The position numbers and the translations under genes were made by a program. Positions 1 through 13,700 of a stretch of DNA of 64,000 nt are shown here, in pieces. The DNA lies in contig JAJTUP010000070.1 in the NCBI GenBank assembly GCA_021399435.1, positions 62,001-126,000 of the forward strand, given 5' to 3'. The notes under the pieces were generated by a model. It was not told where the DNA came from. It searched no databases and was given only the letters and a program-made list of their open reading frames with translations. This DNA is from Diaporthe sp. PMI_573 (taxonomy: Eukaryota > Ascomycota > Sordariomycetes > Diaporthales > Diaporthaceae). Numbering within the stretch: position 1 is the stretch's first letter; every line of letters starts with the position of its first letter.

Positions 1-507
1 TCATGATATCCATCGCCGTTCCGTGCATGGCGAGATGGACTTTACTTTCCCAAGAACTTTCTTTCCGTCTCTCAGCCTTCTGCCTGTGTGGGGCGAGGGG
101 ATAGTGGGAACAGGGAAAGTCTTTGGACCGTGTTAACATCTCTTGTGGTAGTTAAACTTACCACATGCAGCGTTCAGCTTGTCGAAGTGAATTGTTTGAT
201 CCCAACGGCAAAATGGACTCAGCTTACTCCGAAATTCACTATCTTGATGCAAGTGAATGGTGATGGATAAATCTTCTAGACAGGTCATTGAAAGTTCCTC
301 TTTTAAAGACCAGCCAGAAAAGGCTCCGTTTCCACCAAGACTTCTACCTTCCTCTTCTATTCCTATCCTCAACTCCTCAAGTCTCTTGGGCAAAGGAGCC
401 AAGCCAAGCTCTTTTGAGCCATTTTCTTCAACCTCACGCACTCAAACTTGACTCCGATCTCCACAGACTAGCTGGCAACAAATGAATCCGTGCTCAGCAA
501 TATCAAG

Positions 508-1402
508 ATGACCATGGCCGAAACAACTCCAACTGCCTCGGTACCCATCTGCTACCTCCTCGACAAGCTACCTGTGGAGATTCGCCTAAACATTTACAAA
601 TACTCCTTTGAGGGCTCACAAGTCCAGGCTACCCTCGCAAAAGACAACAAGTCCTCTTCCGCCAAAGACATAGCCGGCGCTGTCCTATATTATTCCAAGC
701 ACTTCGGCCTTCTACTCAGCTGCCACACTATCTTCAACAAAGCCCTAGATACCTACTGGTCAGAGACAGTTCTAAGACTCAAATGCCCCCCTTTCATATT
801 CAGCAGCCTTCGTACATTTCCTACTGCCAAGCTCAAGCTCAATACTCATTACTACCATATATACACCTCCCTTCCTAAAGCAGCAAAGGCAAATATCAGA
901 CATGTCAGAGGAATGGTGCTTCCCGCCTTAAAGAGCACCTAGATCAAAGAGAACCCCTTATTAATAGCTTCCACGCTCCTCGGGACTTTTAAGAAGCTTG
1001 CTACCTGCAAGATCTCACCCACCCTTATACATCCCATAAACAGCCTCGTCACACACTTTAAGGATCTAAAGGACAAGGATTACAGCCAATTCGAGATAAT
1101 TATAAAATATAAGCCAGCAAAGTTCCTAGATAATATCAATAAAGTTGCCTTCTTTTTTAAGAATAATATCAAATACTCTATACGCATAAACGAGGAGAAC
1201 GTTAAAGTATTGGAGAGCTCCAAGAGAATTTGGGTATATGGACATATTTAAGCTTTCGCCTGTGTTAGGTGTTGTAACTGACTTTTGTTAAATTTTTTAG
1301 CCTCAGTTCCGAAACTTCTCAACCGGCATAGTATTTGAGGACGTCACAAAAAAGATGGATGACGAGGAGGGCTACAAGAAGGTCCTGCAGGCCAATGTGT
1401 AG
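508..1402 (+). pseudogene. LPxEIR (2EXR/F-box-like) fungal family protein, one premature stop
   Basis: Two exons, 508-1233 and 1301-1402, with a 67-bp phase-0 intron (donor GTATAT at 1234, branch-like CTGAC, acceptor TTTTTTAG at 1300), would encode about 275 residues. Near the N-terminus is KLPVEIRLNIYKYSF, the LPxElRxxIY signature of fungal 2EXR/F-box-like proteins, usually of unknown function. The only in-frame stop before the end is TAG at 940-942, where CAG is likely (C to T, as RIP would do), so the gene reads as truncated at residue 144 but is otherwise intact. ATG 508 is the first in frame; ATG 514 has a better context (ACCATGG). A diverged paralogue with the same exon structure lies at 16934-17743. 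Family assignment is from motif memory; function is not known. Confidence 0.7.
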
Positions 1403-2520
1403 CCTGGGCATCGGAAGACATCTGGTCGGGGGCCTCATGGCCGCCAACGGTCAGGCTACAGGTGAGATCGAATTTGTGGTCGACAAAAGTTTAGAGGCTG
1501 TTGGAAGGGCAGAATGGAGTGCATGCATTTTTGGAACCTGTGGTTTACGTTGAGGGACACAATCCTTCGTCAATAGCAAGAAGCATACTTAGAAAGGGAT
1601 GCTGGAAACATGCACAGGTGGTTCCTGGAACAGCACCTCCCAGACAATGCTACGTTTTGACAGAAGGCTTTGATACGAGTCAGTGGTAATAGACATGACC
1701 CTGTAAGGGATACCTTTTGGTACATGCCGAACAGTCTAAGTACAGTGCTCGCCATTTAGGTGCTCTAGAGATATCTGGGAAATGTGGTCTGTTGGCAGTG
1801 AGAAACTTGTTAAAAAAAAAAAAAGCTCAGATTTCCGTAAGAAGACTTGGCTTGATAGTTGGTTCGAGTAAAGACCACTTGACGGTGGAGGGAAGTGTGT
1901 GATTTATCATCCTTACTTATGCCGCACTGAGGAGTTGGGCCTACGTCACTCAGGGGCCTATCTTTAGGCCTAGGTTGGCTTTTGAGGTCCAGGGCCAACA
2001 AATATAAATATAGGTATCGGCTCGCTAAATTCGGCCACCCTACTATCTTGTTGGTCTTGCACTATACATTTTGCCATGCCACACACATACATACTGTGCC
2101 ATATCTATCTACCTGTGTATTGCTGGCAGACCTGTTGCTATTTTCAGCCTTATCATTCTCAATTGCGCCGCATGTCTACTTTTCCGACCAGGTCGTCATT
2201 TAAGTACTCACATTATGCGCCGCGGACGCCCGTAAAGTGACCACTCCAGCGCCTGTTAGAATGGCTGCGGCTGAAACACAATGTTGGGAAGTGGGGCCAT
2301 GGCAGGCAGGCTCTATGGGGTAGGATTGATCGTGAACTACCAACACGGACTTCAGGAGGCGATGAGCCCACCCGATGTCCCGAGGAGGAAAACGCCCGCT
2401 GTTGCTGTAGAAGGCATGTCGTCCCTTATATTCTATAATCGGCATATGGCCACTGGCCTGGGGACTAAAACTTGCCATAAATGTGTGGAGTTGGTCTATT
2501 TGTAAATATTACCTTAACAA
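1403..2520. other. GC-balanced stretch with no recognisable gene
   Basis: Only short overlapping frames occur on both strands, none with a recognisable motif, intron pattern or start context. A run of about 13 A lies near 1811. A - strand frame at 2200-2478 reads without stops, but I recognise nothing in it. Confidence 0.5.
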
Positions 2521-2905
2521 AGGCGGAAGATACAATGGCCTTCGACCTGGATTAATTGAAGGTAAGTGAAGTATATAATAATCCAGCTACTTGTCTATAT
2601 TGGCTAATTCTTGCTCCCGATTAGCAGCTGCTGTCAGCCGTGGAGCTTAATGAGCACTTGGGCCATTTTATCCGCATTTTCAACCTAAAGACTGTTCCGG
2701 ATTTGGCGATAGTGCCCGTTTAAAGAGGAGAAATTGAGCTACGTCTGCTCAACTTATCCCGCCTTGGCATCCTTATACATTATAAATCACCCCTTGTCCT
2801 TTTAGGACTAAGAAAAGGCTGGCGAGTTATTTTACCAGTTATTTCATTTATTAGGTTAGTCATATACTTCTGACCAACTAGATCTGTAAACTCCTATAGA
2901 CCCGG
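2521..2905 (+). other. Possible exon remnant disrupted by element 1
   Basis: A GTAAGT donor follows a short frame near 2560 and a GATTAG acceptor lies at about 2626. After it a frame with TAA/TAG stops only reads to 2905, then across the CCCGG duplication into 16711 and beyond. The composition looks protein-like but I do not recognise the product. It may be an old gene or repeat into which element 1 inserted. Inference, weak. Confidence 0.25.
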
Positions 2906-3108
2906 TGTGACGGCAGCCACGGTCAAGCAAGCCCTGGCCGTCACAAGGCCCTAACCCTAAGCCCTACAGTCGCGTCAAGACTTTTACGCAGTCCAGGGAT
3001 TGCATAAGCTTCGCTCTCTCTTTTTCCTTCTTTCTCTTTAGCTTAGAATATTTATTAATAGCACCAATAGACCCAGCTCCCATGCTACATCTTATGCTGG
3101 CCGTGATA
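2906..3108 (+). repeat. 5' LTR of element 1
   Basis: 203 bp, aligned without gaps to 16503-16705. All differences seen are C/T or G/A transitions, as RIP produces. Confidence 0.93.
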
Positions 3109-3201
3109 CTATTCTAAGCTTACTAATTCCCTTGCTAACCAAGCGATTAATAAATACAGAACCCAACCCTTATATCGACGCAACTAATAAAAAAGACCTT
3201 G

Positions 3202-3229
3202 CCTAAGACCTAAGACCTAAGACCTAAGA
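3202..3229 (+). repeat. 7-bp tandem repeat (CCTAAGA)n, about 4 copies
   Basis: Four perfect CCTAAGA units just inside the 5' LTR of element 1, in the untranslated leader ahead of gag. Confidence 0.7.
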
Positions 3230-3249
3230 CCTGCGTATTACTATATGCC

Positions 3250-6200
3250 CAAGAAGAAAGACTGGGGATTAACGAGTCGACAGTTAGCTTAACTTAACTC
3301 AATTAAAAACCCAGCATAACCCGAGATAGCAGAAAACAATGCGTTTCTCAGGGAGCCAGATTTAGAGCTTATATCAGACTAGAGCGGTCTAGAAATAAAG
3401 ACCTCAGAAGACCAAGAAGAGGACAACGACAATTTATTCTAGTTTACTCTTAAAGTAGCCGGCAAGGCTGAACAAGAAAAAGATTAGACCATTTTACAGA
3501 TAGTTAAGTTGGCAGAATCTTTAGACTAAGACCCTAGCAGATAACTTTAAAGAGAAGCAATATCTAATTACAGCAATAACTAGGGCCGTTAAGACAAGCT
3601 TATAATATTTAGGGCAAGGATTGCAGAGCTTGAGGCCTAGGAAAGAACCCCGAGCCTGCCTTAACGGTAATGCAAACCTATTGTAGAAAGCGCTTTTAGT
3701 GGCAGCTTTTTTAAACCGACAGGTATAGCCGCCTGGCTGGTGTTTAAGAAGTATATAGGAATAGATAGAAAGAACCTAAGTTATAACTGCAAGGAGAAGC
3801 CTCTCGCCAAGAACCCTCTGTCTTTTAAGGGCGACAAAATAATCTTTAATAACTAGATTTGGAAGCTAGCCGACAAGTTTGAGGAAAACAAGCCTTGTTT
3901 CTAAACCAAGTAAAGTCGGATAAGATACCTGATAAACCTGCTTGAAGGTAATGCGGAAAGAGTACTGGAAACACGGTATTAGTCTAGGATGCAACCGTTT
4001 TCTTGTGTTGCCGAGATGATTCAAGAGCTGGAAACTGTTTACTACAACTCAAACCAAGCCTTAGCAGCTAGAGAGGCCCTGAAGACTTATAAGTATAACT
4101 TAGCTAAACGCTACGATATTTATAAATTTATTGCCGAGTTTAACTTTCTAGCCTGTAAAGCTAAGATCCTAAAAGAAGACTGGAAGTAGAACCTGTAGGA
4201 CTATATTCTTTTAATACTTGACCACTACCTGTTAAGATATAGTAAAGACCTAAAGGTTATATACGAAGAGTTTTGTCAGTATGTAGCTAATGCTGCTTAT
4301 AGTAGTTAGCGAGTATATGAGAAATGCCAGGCAAAGCAACATACTTAGTTGAAGGATGGTATGGAGAAGGTGTAAACTTGTGAGAACAATAAGTGCTTGT
4401 ATAAGAACCCTAAGAAGCCTAAAACCTTAGTAGTTACCAGACAAGCGCTAAGCTAGAAAGATAAGAAAGCTTACTTTACAGCAGATACCTGTTTTAACTG
4501 TGGGAAGACTGGTTATTATTCTAAAGAATATCTATATAAAAAAAATATTGCTGTTGTTAGAGTAAAGGCTAAGGAGAACAGCACTAATAATACTAATACC
4601 TCTAGCAGCTTAGAGGAGTCGGGAAAAGATTAAAACTGTCGAAAGTCTTTATAACGGTCTAGATGTCTATATTAGCATAGGTTGGCAGCTAATTAAGACA
4701 GAAACTATTTACTAAGACTGTTTAGCTTCAAGTAAATGGTATTAGTTTTGTAGCCACCGCTTTTATAGATATAGGAGTATAAGCCGAGCTCTTAATAAGC
4801 CCAGAAGCTGCCTATAGGGCGAGAAAATAACTTGGAGCAAAGACGATTTAATTAGATCAAATTTTATAGCTTTAAGACTACTGTAAGTAACCGGCAGGAC
4901 AGATTGCTAAGTATATAATAATTATGTTAGAAATCAACAGACGTTGATTTCTAAACTAGAAGTTCTAGATTACCGAAATAGGGTATGATGTCTTTATTAA
5001 AATAGAATGCCTGACACAATAGTATATCTTTCTAGACTGCTATAAAAGAGGGATAGTATGGCCTGACAACCTTTCTGCCCTAGTAAAGTACTTGCCAGTT
5101 ATTTAGCTTCTACCCTGTTGCTGATTTGACAGGTTGATAGACCTAGGGGTCTAGGAAGATGCCGACTGGTATAATGCAAAACTGGAGAAAGCCTATAAGC
5201 AGTATTAGGTCCTGTGCCGCTTCTAGAGAAAAGATGTCCTAAACCTAAATTTGACTAATAGCAGGCTTGTAAAAACTACTAAAAGCCCTAAAGCAGTAGC
5301 AGCCCTCTCGGCTATAGAAGCTGTAGAGGACAAAGCTGTTATCTTTATACTTGCTATAAGGTTAGAAGCAGACCCTTGCAGGAAGTGTTGGCAGCACTTA
5401 CCTCTACCTAAAGAGGTAATTAAGTTTAATAGTAGTTAGCTGGATATTAATACTGTAATTCTTGCTACCCTGGGCGGCTTAAAGATATTTAACGACAAGA
5501 AGATCTTGTTTCCGGCTGACAAAGATCCGGAATATATTTAATTTGTAAGAGACTATGTCTTAAAAGTATTAGCCTACCTAGAAGGGTTCTTCTTAAAGAA
5601 AGAAGCCAATATGTTACCGCTATACCGCCTTGAATATAATGTAGTTCTTAAGCTTAAGGGCCGCTGCCAGTAATTAGTCTGCCCTTATATTGTATACTAG
5701 TCTAGTTTCTGCTATTAGAGAAGGAGACAATAGATAAGCTGCTAAAGCTGGGATTTATTAAGTGCTATATAAGAATAAATATAGCCTTAGTATTCTTTGT
5801 CTTAAAGCCGCATTTTTTAGACTAACGATTTTACATTAATTATTGCTAGCATAACTAGTTTCTTAAGAACCGCCTTGTCTTAGCGCCTGATTTAAATGGA
5901 ATGGTCTTTAACTGCTAAAATGCCTGCTGCTTTTTAAAGATTGATATTATCTAGGCCTTTTACTAACTCTATATAGCTGTTGGCTCTAAATATCTAATAG
6001 TATTTTGTATTTATTAAGGTACCTTTTAGTGGAAAGTCCTACCCTTTAGTCTAAAGGTTGGCCTAGCCTGGTGGTAGTAATTTATTAACTTCTAGATCTA
6101 CAAACTCCTAGACTTTTACGCCAATATCTATGCTAATAATGTGTTAATTTACTTAGGCGAAGATGAATGAAAATACTGGGATTACTGTAAGGAAATTATC

Positions 6201-8230
6201 TACAGGCTGTATAAAGCTGATCTTTAAGGCAATATTAAGAAGTTGTGGTTTAATATATCTAAAGTAGACTACCTGGGTATTATAATGAAAGCTGGTGTTA
6301 GAATTAATATTAACCTAGCTAAGACTAAAGTAATTAGTAAGTAGAAGTTTAAAGACCTTATTAGCTAGACTGCTATTTGTTTCTTTATAGATCTGTGTAA
6401 CTATATTTAAATATTTATCTACTATATTAGTAGGATTATAAAACTATTAAACTGACTGTTAAAGAAGGATGTTCTGTTTAAGATAGGACCTAAGTAGAAA
6501 ATAGCCTTTAAGAAGATAAAGTAGCTAGCTTGTAAAGTACCGGTGCTTGCCTTTTTTAAACTAGGAAGGCTAATATATATTAAGACTGACGCCTCTCGGA
6601 ATATTACCGGGAGTGTTATTTGGTAATAGTAGGATAATAGTACCTAGAAGCTAGTGGGATATGCCTTAAAGATAATAACTTTTGCAAAAAGAGTATATTC
6701 TATCTAGAATTAGGAGCTATTAGTAATTATTTAAACCTTTAAGTATTTTTGTCTAGAACTCTAAGGTTAAAAGTTCTTTATAGTGACTAATTACCAAGCC
6801 CTGCTATACTTTTTAATAAAGCGCCTCTTATTAATTCGTTGGGTTTAATGGGTAGACTTTTTGTCTAACTTTAATATTATATTTAAGTACTGCCTTGGGA
6901 AGGAGAATATTATAGCTGATGCTTTATTCTGTAAGATAGTCGATTTCTTTATTGTTAAGGCTTGTAAATAAGAAAAAAGAACTATGGCTTTAATCTTTAA
7001 GGAAAGACTTTTGCCTATAGCCCGGCCTGCCGAGTAGGTAGAAATAGTTTTAGACTGTAAAATAATTGCCGCGGCTGGCCTTGTCGACTATGCCGATATT
7101 TCTTAGAGCGCAGATCTAGTCGACCTTATTAAGCGGAAAAACTAAGTCTAAGGCCTTGGTTTAAGGGACAGACGTCTTTAAGTGCCAAAAAAGATAATAG
7201 ATAGTAGCATTTATCTATAAATAGCTTTAATCTGAGAAGTATATATCCCAAAGATCTTTATATATCTAGGCTAGAATAAGATTATTAAAATACTAAAATA
7301 AAAATACTATTGGTTATAGCTAAAATAGTTAGTATATAGGTATATTTGTAACTATTATAAGTATTAACGGAATAAGATTCTTTAAGATAAGACGCTAGGG
7401 CTTCTTTACCTACTGCTAGTACTAAGAGAAGTCTGGAAATATATTATTATTAACAGTAAGATAATGCCTAAAGACTGATTTAGGTATAACTATATATAGG
7501 GCTTTATGTGTAAGTTAAGTAGACTTTTAGCCATACTTTTGGGGAAGAAGACCAATATAGTAGAGATACTAGCTATAAGATACTATTGCTATCTATACTG
7601 TTTTCTAAAATTGCCGATGATCTAGATTAGTAATAATGCCGGATCTTTTGTCTTAGCCTTTTTTATAAAGCTAAATAAGCTGACAGGAATAAAATATTAG
7701 CGTAGAAGTATCTACCACCCCTAGACTTAAGGTATAATTAAGTTTATAAACTAGGAGCTAGACCAGCGGCTATGGTTTTATATCAATAAGTACTAAGACA
7801 ATTAGAGTATATACCTGCCAGCCTTTAATTTTGCACATAACTTGTTGTAGTACTCTACAATTAATATATTACCACTAAAGGCCATGCTAGGCAAGGATAT
7901 ATAGAACCTATTGTCTTTAGACCCAGGCACAGTAGAGATAATAGCAGGACTAGCCGAGAAAGCCCTTAAGCTAGTTAGATAGACTAAGGAGGTATAGGAA
8001 CTTGCCTACTATACGGCTACCAGTATGTAGGAAAAGCAGATAGCCTAGGCAAATAAGAAATATTGCCTGGTAAACTTTAAGATCTACAATAAGGTTTTCC
8101 TGTAGAAAAAGGGATTCTTAATATAGACTCTAACTACCTGCCTTAACTTACAGTTTGTAGGCCTCTTTAAGATTTTAGAGGAAAGAGGCTATAGTTATGT
8201 CTTTAATCTGCCTGCTTTATATAAGATGAC
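3250..8230 (+). pseudogene. Element 1 gag-pol, up to the element 2 insertion
   Basis: Degraded polyprotein, readable only through many TAA/TAG stops. Gag ends in a zinc knuckle near 4492-4533 that keeps its first two Cys (CFNCGK) but has His and the last Cys changed to Tyr. Protease is near 4755 (AFIDIG, expected DSG). Reverse transcriptase covers about 5590-6160 with the catalytic YADD read as YANN (6129-6140). RNase H starts near 6576 (KTDAS). Integrase runs about 7150-8220, including a conserved C-terminal part just before the break. Asp to Asn, His to Tyr and Cys to Tyr are single transitions typical of RIP. The frame is cut at ATGAC (8226-8230) by element 2 and resumes at 16054. Confidence 0.85.
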
Positions 8231-8439
8231 TGTAATGGGCTCAGCACTAGGCACGATGGTCCGGTAAACTGGAAAGGCCAGCACGTATATTAGGTGTAGG
8301 TCTGGTGCAAGACTAATTCTTGCCCCCCTCCAGTCTAAGACGTAGGGGCTTTGGGCCCTTTTCTAGACGTGGAGGCTTTGGGCCCTTCTGTCAGGGTCTT
8401 TCGCCGAGACTTCCGCGTAGCTTCAGCCCGGGCGTTACA
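8231..8439 (-). repeat. 3' LTR of element 2
   Basis: 209 bp, colinear with 15840-16048 and differing by transitions only. The short open frames inside it are by-products. Confidence 0.92.
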
Positions 8440-10555
8440 ATTATGCCTTCCCCCCAAAGGCCCGTCCTCAGGCCGCTTTTACACAGCATTCAGGACGGCT
8501 TCCATCACGGCTTTCCGGTTACTTTCAAGTCACTACCTCCAGTAATTTACTAAACGGTCCCAATCCCTTTAAGGCCCGTTTGTTGCCGTACTAACCAGGC
8601 GGCATAGTTTAAATAGCTTGCCAGCCAGGCTGCTTCTAATCTTTCTCTCCCTTTAATCTACAACCTTCTTAAGGCTCTTGTAGCAGCTTTTCTTTTTCCT
8701 CTCTTTAGGTTGCTTTTAAAGACCTTTCTTCTTAATATTACCCTCATTATCGTTGCCATATCTAACTTATCTTTCCGTGGCTTTTTGCCTAACTAACAGC
8801 TAGGTAGAGAGTCTTTTTCTTCTAAGGGGTCTTATAATTAGACCGAGTCGTAGATATCTTTATTAGGCATTACTTGCTCTACTTCGCGGCCCCTTTATAG
8901 GCATATAGCTCCTTCTTTCTTTTATTCCCCTTCTTCTAATCCTTTCACCCTTTTAGACTTCTTATATTTATCTCCCGTGTAAAGCTTGGGTAGCCCATCT
9001 AGAGGGCGCCCTGCCTTATTAAGTTTAAATCTCAAGGGGACTGGTAGTAATTACACTAGTCTCATTCTTAAATCTCTCGCCACCTCTTCCTCTACAGAGC
9101 CGTCCTCTTCTAAATTAAGCAATACCTTAATAGTAACTTAAGGTAGATCCTCTAAGGCGGCTAGTAAGTAGCGCGCCCCTACTCTACAAACTCCTTAAAT
9201 TTGTTATAAGGTAGTTACAAGCGTCGCCTCCTTGTTAGAAGATCTAAGAAAGAGCGGGCCTCTAAAAGTGCCTTAAACCTCCCGGAATCTTCCTACTTTA
9301 ACTATAAAGTATATACAGTTATATGTACCTGCCGAGACTATCAAGCATGTAATGCCTTCTAGCCAGTAGCGCATTTCCAATAGTCCTATAGATATCGTCT
9401 AATCCTCGCGCAACCTATCTAGACGGGATGAAAGGGTATAGTCTTAAAGCCGGGCAATTTAGTCTCAAGCTTCCTGCAAGGCCTATATGCACAGCTTCCT
9501 GAAAAGAGCGGAAAAAAATGTGCCCTCTTTACAGGAGGATATATTCTATATAGTGACTAATTTAGAAAGCTTTCGGTACAACTAATATATCAAAAAGCAT
9601 TACTCGCCCTATATAATGGTAAGCATTCTTTTCTCTATTTATCTTAATTTTATTAACTATTTTAGGGTAATTCTCTAATTATCAGGTCAATTGCCAACCT
9701 CTACCTTACAAGGACTCTTGCAAAAAATCGCCCAGGCTATAGATCCTACGCTATTAATAATACAGAAGAACTAGCTGTTAATCTTGTAGCTTTACCTAGC
9801 CCAAACTCTAATAAACCTGTCTACAAATAGCCCTAGCGGTACTCTAGCGTTCTAAAAGATAGTAGAGAATCCTAAATACAAAGGTAGTTTGCAAGGAGGC
9901 AAGGAGAAGAAATAGATTAAGGTTACAAATATAAGTCTTCTATATTTTAAGACAATATTATATACTAAGCCATTTAGGAATCAGCCATTATAGAGGCCAG
10001 TATCTTTTAGTTATAAGTCCTAGCCAATTTATACCTACTTTACCTAGTATAGTTTAGGTCAGCCAACTTAATAGATAATCTTTATAAGAAGATCCTAAAA
10101 GATTTAATTAATACTTGTTATAGCATGTTATATATAGTTCTGGCCGACAATGGGTTTCCAGTCTAGCATGGCTTGGTTTAAGGATTTTTCTTAGAAATTT
10201 TGCGGGTTATAGACGATGCTTTTAGATCCTAGCCGGAGGGTTTTCTGCTGCTACTATAGGAGATAATATATAGGATATAGATGGCTCTTTCCCCGTAATT
10301 ACTAGGAGATACAGTAGCTTAGTAATTTATGCTAGTAGGGAGGGTTTGGTTTTTTAGAATAAGATAACAATACCCTTATATTGCTTTTTCGAGAACCCTT
10401 CTAGTCCCCCCTTAACCTAGATATCTCTAAGGTTATTTATACTTAATTCTAATGCATTAATTTTTCAAACCTTCTCTCCTACTTATATTATATTCTATGG
10501 CCTTTTACTAGGCCCTTGTCTAATAATATTTCCCTTACATCAGGCCAGTATTAGC
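8440..10555. other. Extra coding-like region in element 2, downstream of pol
   Basis: Long stop-poor frames occur on both strands, with TAA/TAG as nearly the only stops, so the coding strand is undecided. On the - strand (sense to the element) about 9560-8450 reads as a Lys/Glu/Arg-rich, partly coiled-coil protein. On the + strand about 9000-9618, a possible 47-bp intron (9619-9665, GTAAGC to TTTTAG) and a continuation past 10.3 kb are also readable. Charged composition favours the - strand for the left part. I recognise no domain. Confidence 0.45.
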
Positions 10556-10765
10556 TTTATCAGCCATTCTTTTAATACTTATTAAAATATCTTTAAGTTT
10601 ATCAGCCAGTTATCTAGCACTTATTAAAATATTCTTAAGTTTATTGGCCAGTTATCTAGCACTTATTAAAACATTCTCAAGTTTATCAGCCAGTTATCTA
10701 GCACTTATTAGGACATCCTTAAGTTTATTAGCCAGTTATCTGGTACTTATTAGGACATTATTAAG
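10556..10765 (-). repeat. 42-bp tandem repeat, five copies, in element 2
   Basis: Units start at 10556, 10598, 10640, 10682 and 10724, each beginning TTTATYRGCCA. It lies just past the end of pol. In one - strand frame every unit gives 14 residues with hydrophobic residues at 1, 4, 8 and 11, a two-heptad pattern. In one + frame it gives a hydrophobic repeat. Neither is proven to be translated. Confidence 0.85.
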
Positions 10766-10789
10766 TCTATCCCAGCTCTTACAAGCCTA

Positions 10790-13700
10790 TTATTTACTTA
10801 CATCATGGCCACTTTCTACAGTTTTTATCAGTCTAGTCTTAGGCCCTTTTTCGGTTTTACTTTAGTCTTCTCTCTTTCCGGTACTTTATAACGGTTTTAT
10901 CTACCAACATTTTATCTTCCGGCACCCATAAGTTATATTTATTAGGCCATCCTTTCTACTTTACCAAGTAGTATATAGTGTTCTCAATCTTTTAGTAGTC
11001 TCGAACCTCTTCTAGCTTCTATTTAGCTTGTTTATCCTCTAAGTCTGGTAGGCCTAGGATGTCTTTTGTTAGGTCCTTTAGGTTTCTCGCCACCCAGGGC
11101 TTTAGTTAGCTTACATAATATATATAGTATATTTGTAAATACTTTTCTGAGAAGACCAAGCTATAAGCCTGCTTGCCTATTTGAGATAAAATCTTAAATA
11201 GGCCGACCCTTTATAGAGCAAGTTTTTTATCTTTTAGGTATAGATGCTTGGCTGCTAGAGACATCTATTTACCAATCTTAAATTACCTAGGCTGATGCTA
11301 TTTATTATAGTTTCAAGCTTATATCTTAGCTATATGTTTCTAGTTCTCCTTGTAATCTATTTAAATTTGCTAGAGTTTCTCTAATTGTTTTTTGGCTGCT
11401 AGTGCCTCTTTTCTCGGGATACTGTCTTTAGTGAGCCATTAATTATAAAGAATAGTAAAAGAGGGTTTATAGCCAAAGAGAGCTTTAAACGGGCTTATTT
11501 TAATTATAGAATTTTGTGCCAAATTATAAGCAAAGAATATAGTATATAATAGGTTTGGCCAGTTTTATACATTTTCTATTATAAATACCCTTAGATATTG
11601 TTTTAAGGTTTAGTTTATCCTCTCTATTTGTCTATTATCCTACAGGTAGTATATAGTAGTATATTAATTCTTAATCCTACTTAGTTGGTAAAGGGTTTTC
11701 TAGAACTTACTAGTAAAGATTATGCTTTTATCAGTTATAATTTCTTTAAGTAGTCTCTATTTGCATTTAATCTCTCTATAAAAGATCTCGCCTAGTTCTA
11801 TAGTATTTATTATAGTATTTACTAGAAGAAAGAAACTCATCTTAATAAATCAATCTACTATTACTAGAATTACGTCTACTTCCTTGCTATCTATAATGGC
11901 AGTTAGGAGTCCAGTAACAAAGTCTATACTAAGTTTTTATATAGGGTCTGATAGAATTAGTAACAAAGCAAGCTCTCTATACAGGCAATAGTATGGCATA
12001 GATATATATTGGCACATTGCGTAAGAATACACGTAATTTGTAACAGAGGCCCTTAAGCCCGGCCAGCAAAAATGTCTTTTAACTAGAATTTATATCTATG
12101 TCTGCCTCTAGTGTCCGCTTAGCGGCTTATTATAGTAGGTTTGCAGGATCTTCTGTCATAAAGCTTCTTGTTCTAGTACATATATGCGTCTTTTCTGGTA
12201 AAGCAGTCTGTCTCGGAACTTATAACTAGAGCCATTTAAAATAGCCCTATTTAAAGATTAAATTCTTTTAATTACAGTCTAAATTATAGGGTCTTCCCCT
12301 TAGGCTTCGCGTATTAAGTCTAATAGCAAAGAGTGGGGCCCTCAATATATTGTGCCTGCATTATATACGTATACTTAGGCCCAGACTCTTATTATAAACT
12401 GCCCTTGCAGGAAAGCTGCAGACTTAAGCCAATACTCTGTTAGGGAGGAATTAATTTTTAAGACCTCTTGTATTTTAGCACTTCTAACTATAGCCTTAAA
12501 TTAGGCCTGCTGTTGGTCTTCTAGATAGAATTATGTGTCTTTTTTAATAGCTGCAACTATCTTTGATTCCAGAGTTGGTATTTAACTTAAATTTAGAGGC
12601 TTTTCTTCTAATATATAGTTAGGCCTTCTCGACAGACTATCTGCCGGGTTTGTCTTCTCGGAGCGGTGTTTGATAGTAAAATCAAATTCTGCTAAGTATA
12701 TAAGCCATTAAACCTGTTTCTAGATTAGCTTCTTTTGTTTTATAAAGCCACGGAGGTTATTATAATTAAAGAGTACCGTAATTAGTTCTTGTGCCCCTTT
12801 AAGGTACTATTGCTAATGCCTAAAATTCTTAATAATGGTACTTAGCTCTTTGTTATAGGTCGTCTAATTTAGCTTAGCTCTTAAGAATTTCTTTGACTAG
12901 AAAGCAATTAGATACTATAGAGATTTATCTTCATGGCTATATTACTGTGAGATTATTAATGTAGTAGCTCCGTCTGACACATTATACTTAATTTAAGTGG
13001 GAAGTATAGGGTTGTAGTATTAGAGAAGAGGCGCTTGTTGGAACCTTGTCTTAAGCCTTTTGAAAGCCTTTTGTACCTTAGCGTTCTCTAGAGCAAAGAG
13101 ATTAATTCCCCCTAGCTTTTAGCTATGTTTTATGCCCTTTAGTTATTCATTAAGCAGTTGTATAATTTTAAGTAATTCTAGATAAATCTTTAATAAAAGT
13201 TGTAAAACCCTAGAAAGACTTAAATGTTACAATAGGTTGTTAGTATAGGCTATTCTCGGATAGTCTTAATCCTGTCAGGGTCTATTTAGACTCTTTTCCT
13301 TCTAACTAAAAATCCTAGAAACTTAATTTCTTTTTAAAAAAAGCAGTACTTCTTAATATTACTATATAGCTCTGCTGTTATAAGACAATCTACAATTATT
13401 TGTATATATTTTTTATACTCTTTCTTGCTTCTTAAGAAAATCAAGATATTGTCTAAATAAATAATCGTATAGATATTAATATAATCTCCTAAAATCTCAG
13501 CAATAAAAGATTAAAATGTAGCTAGTGCATTGGTTAATCTAAACAGTACTACCCTAAATTTATAATATCTATATTAAGTATAAAAAGCAGTCTTTTATTT
13601 ATTATCCTTTTGGATATAAATCTAATAGTATACATCTATTAAATTAATCTTAGAGAAAAACTGTATGCCTGACAATTAATCTAGAATCTCTGAAACTAGC

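Noticed and set aside
8320..8553. Open frames of 64-77 codons inside the LTR of element 2
   Set aside because: They lie in the LTR, overlap each other and result from the pyrimidine-rich GGGCCCTT repeats.
10644..10865. Membrane-like 73-codon protein on the + strand
   Set aside because: It is a reading of the 42-bp tandem repeat; the repeat explains the regular hydrophobic pattern and no start signal or partner exon is clear.
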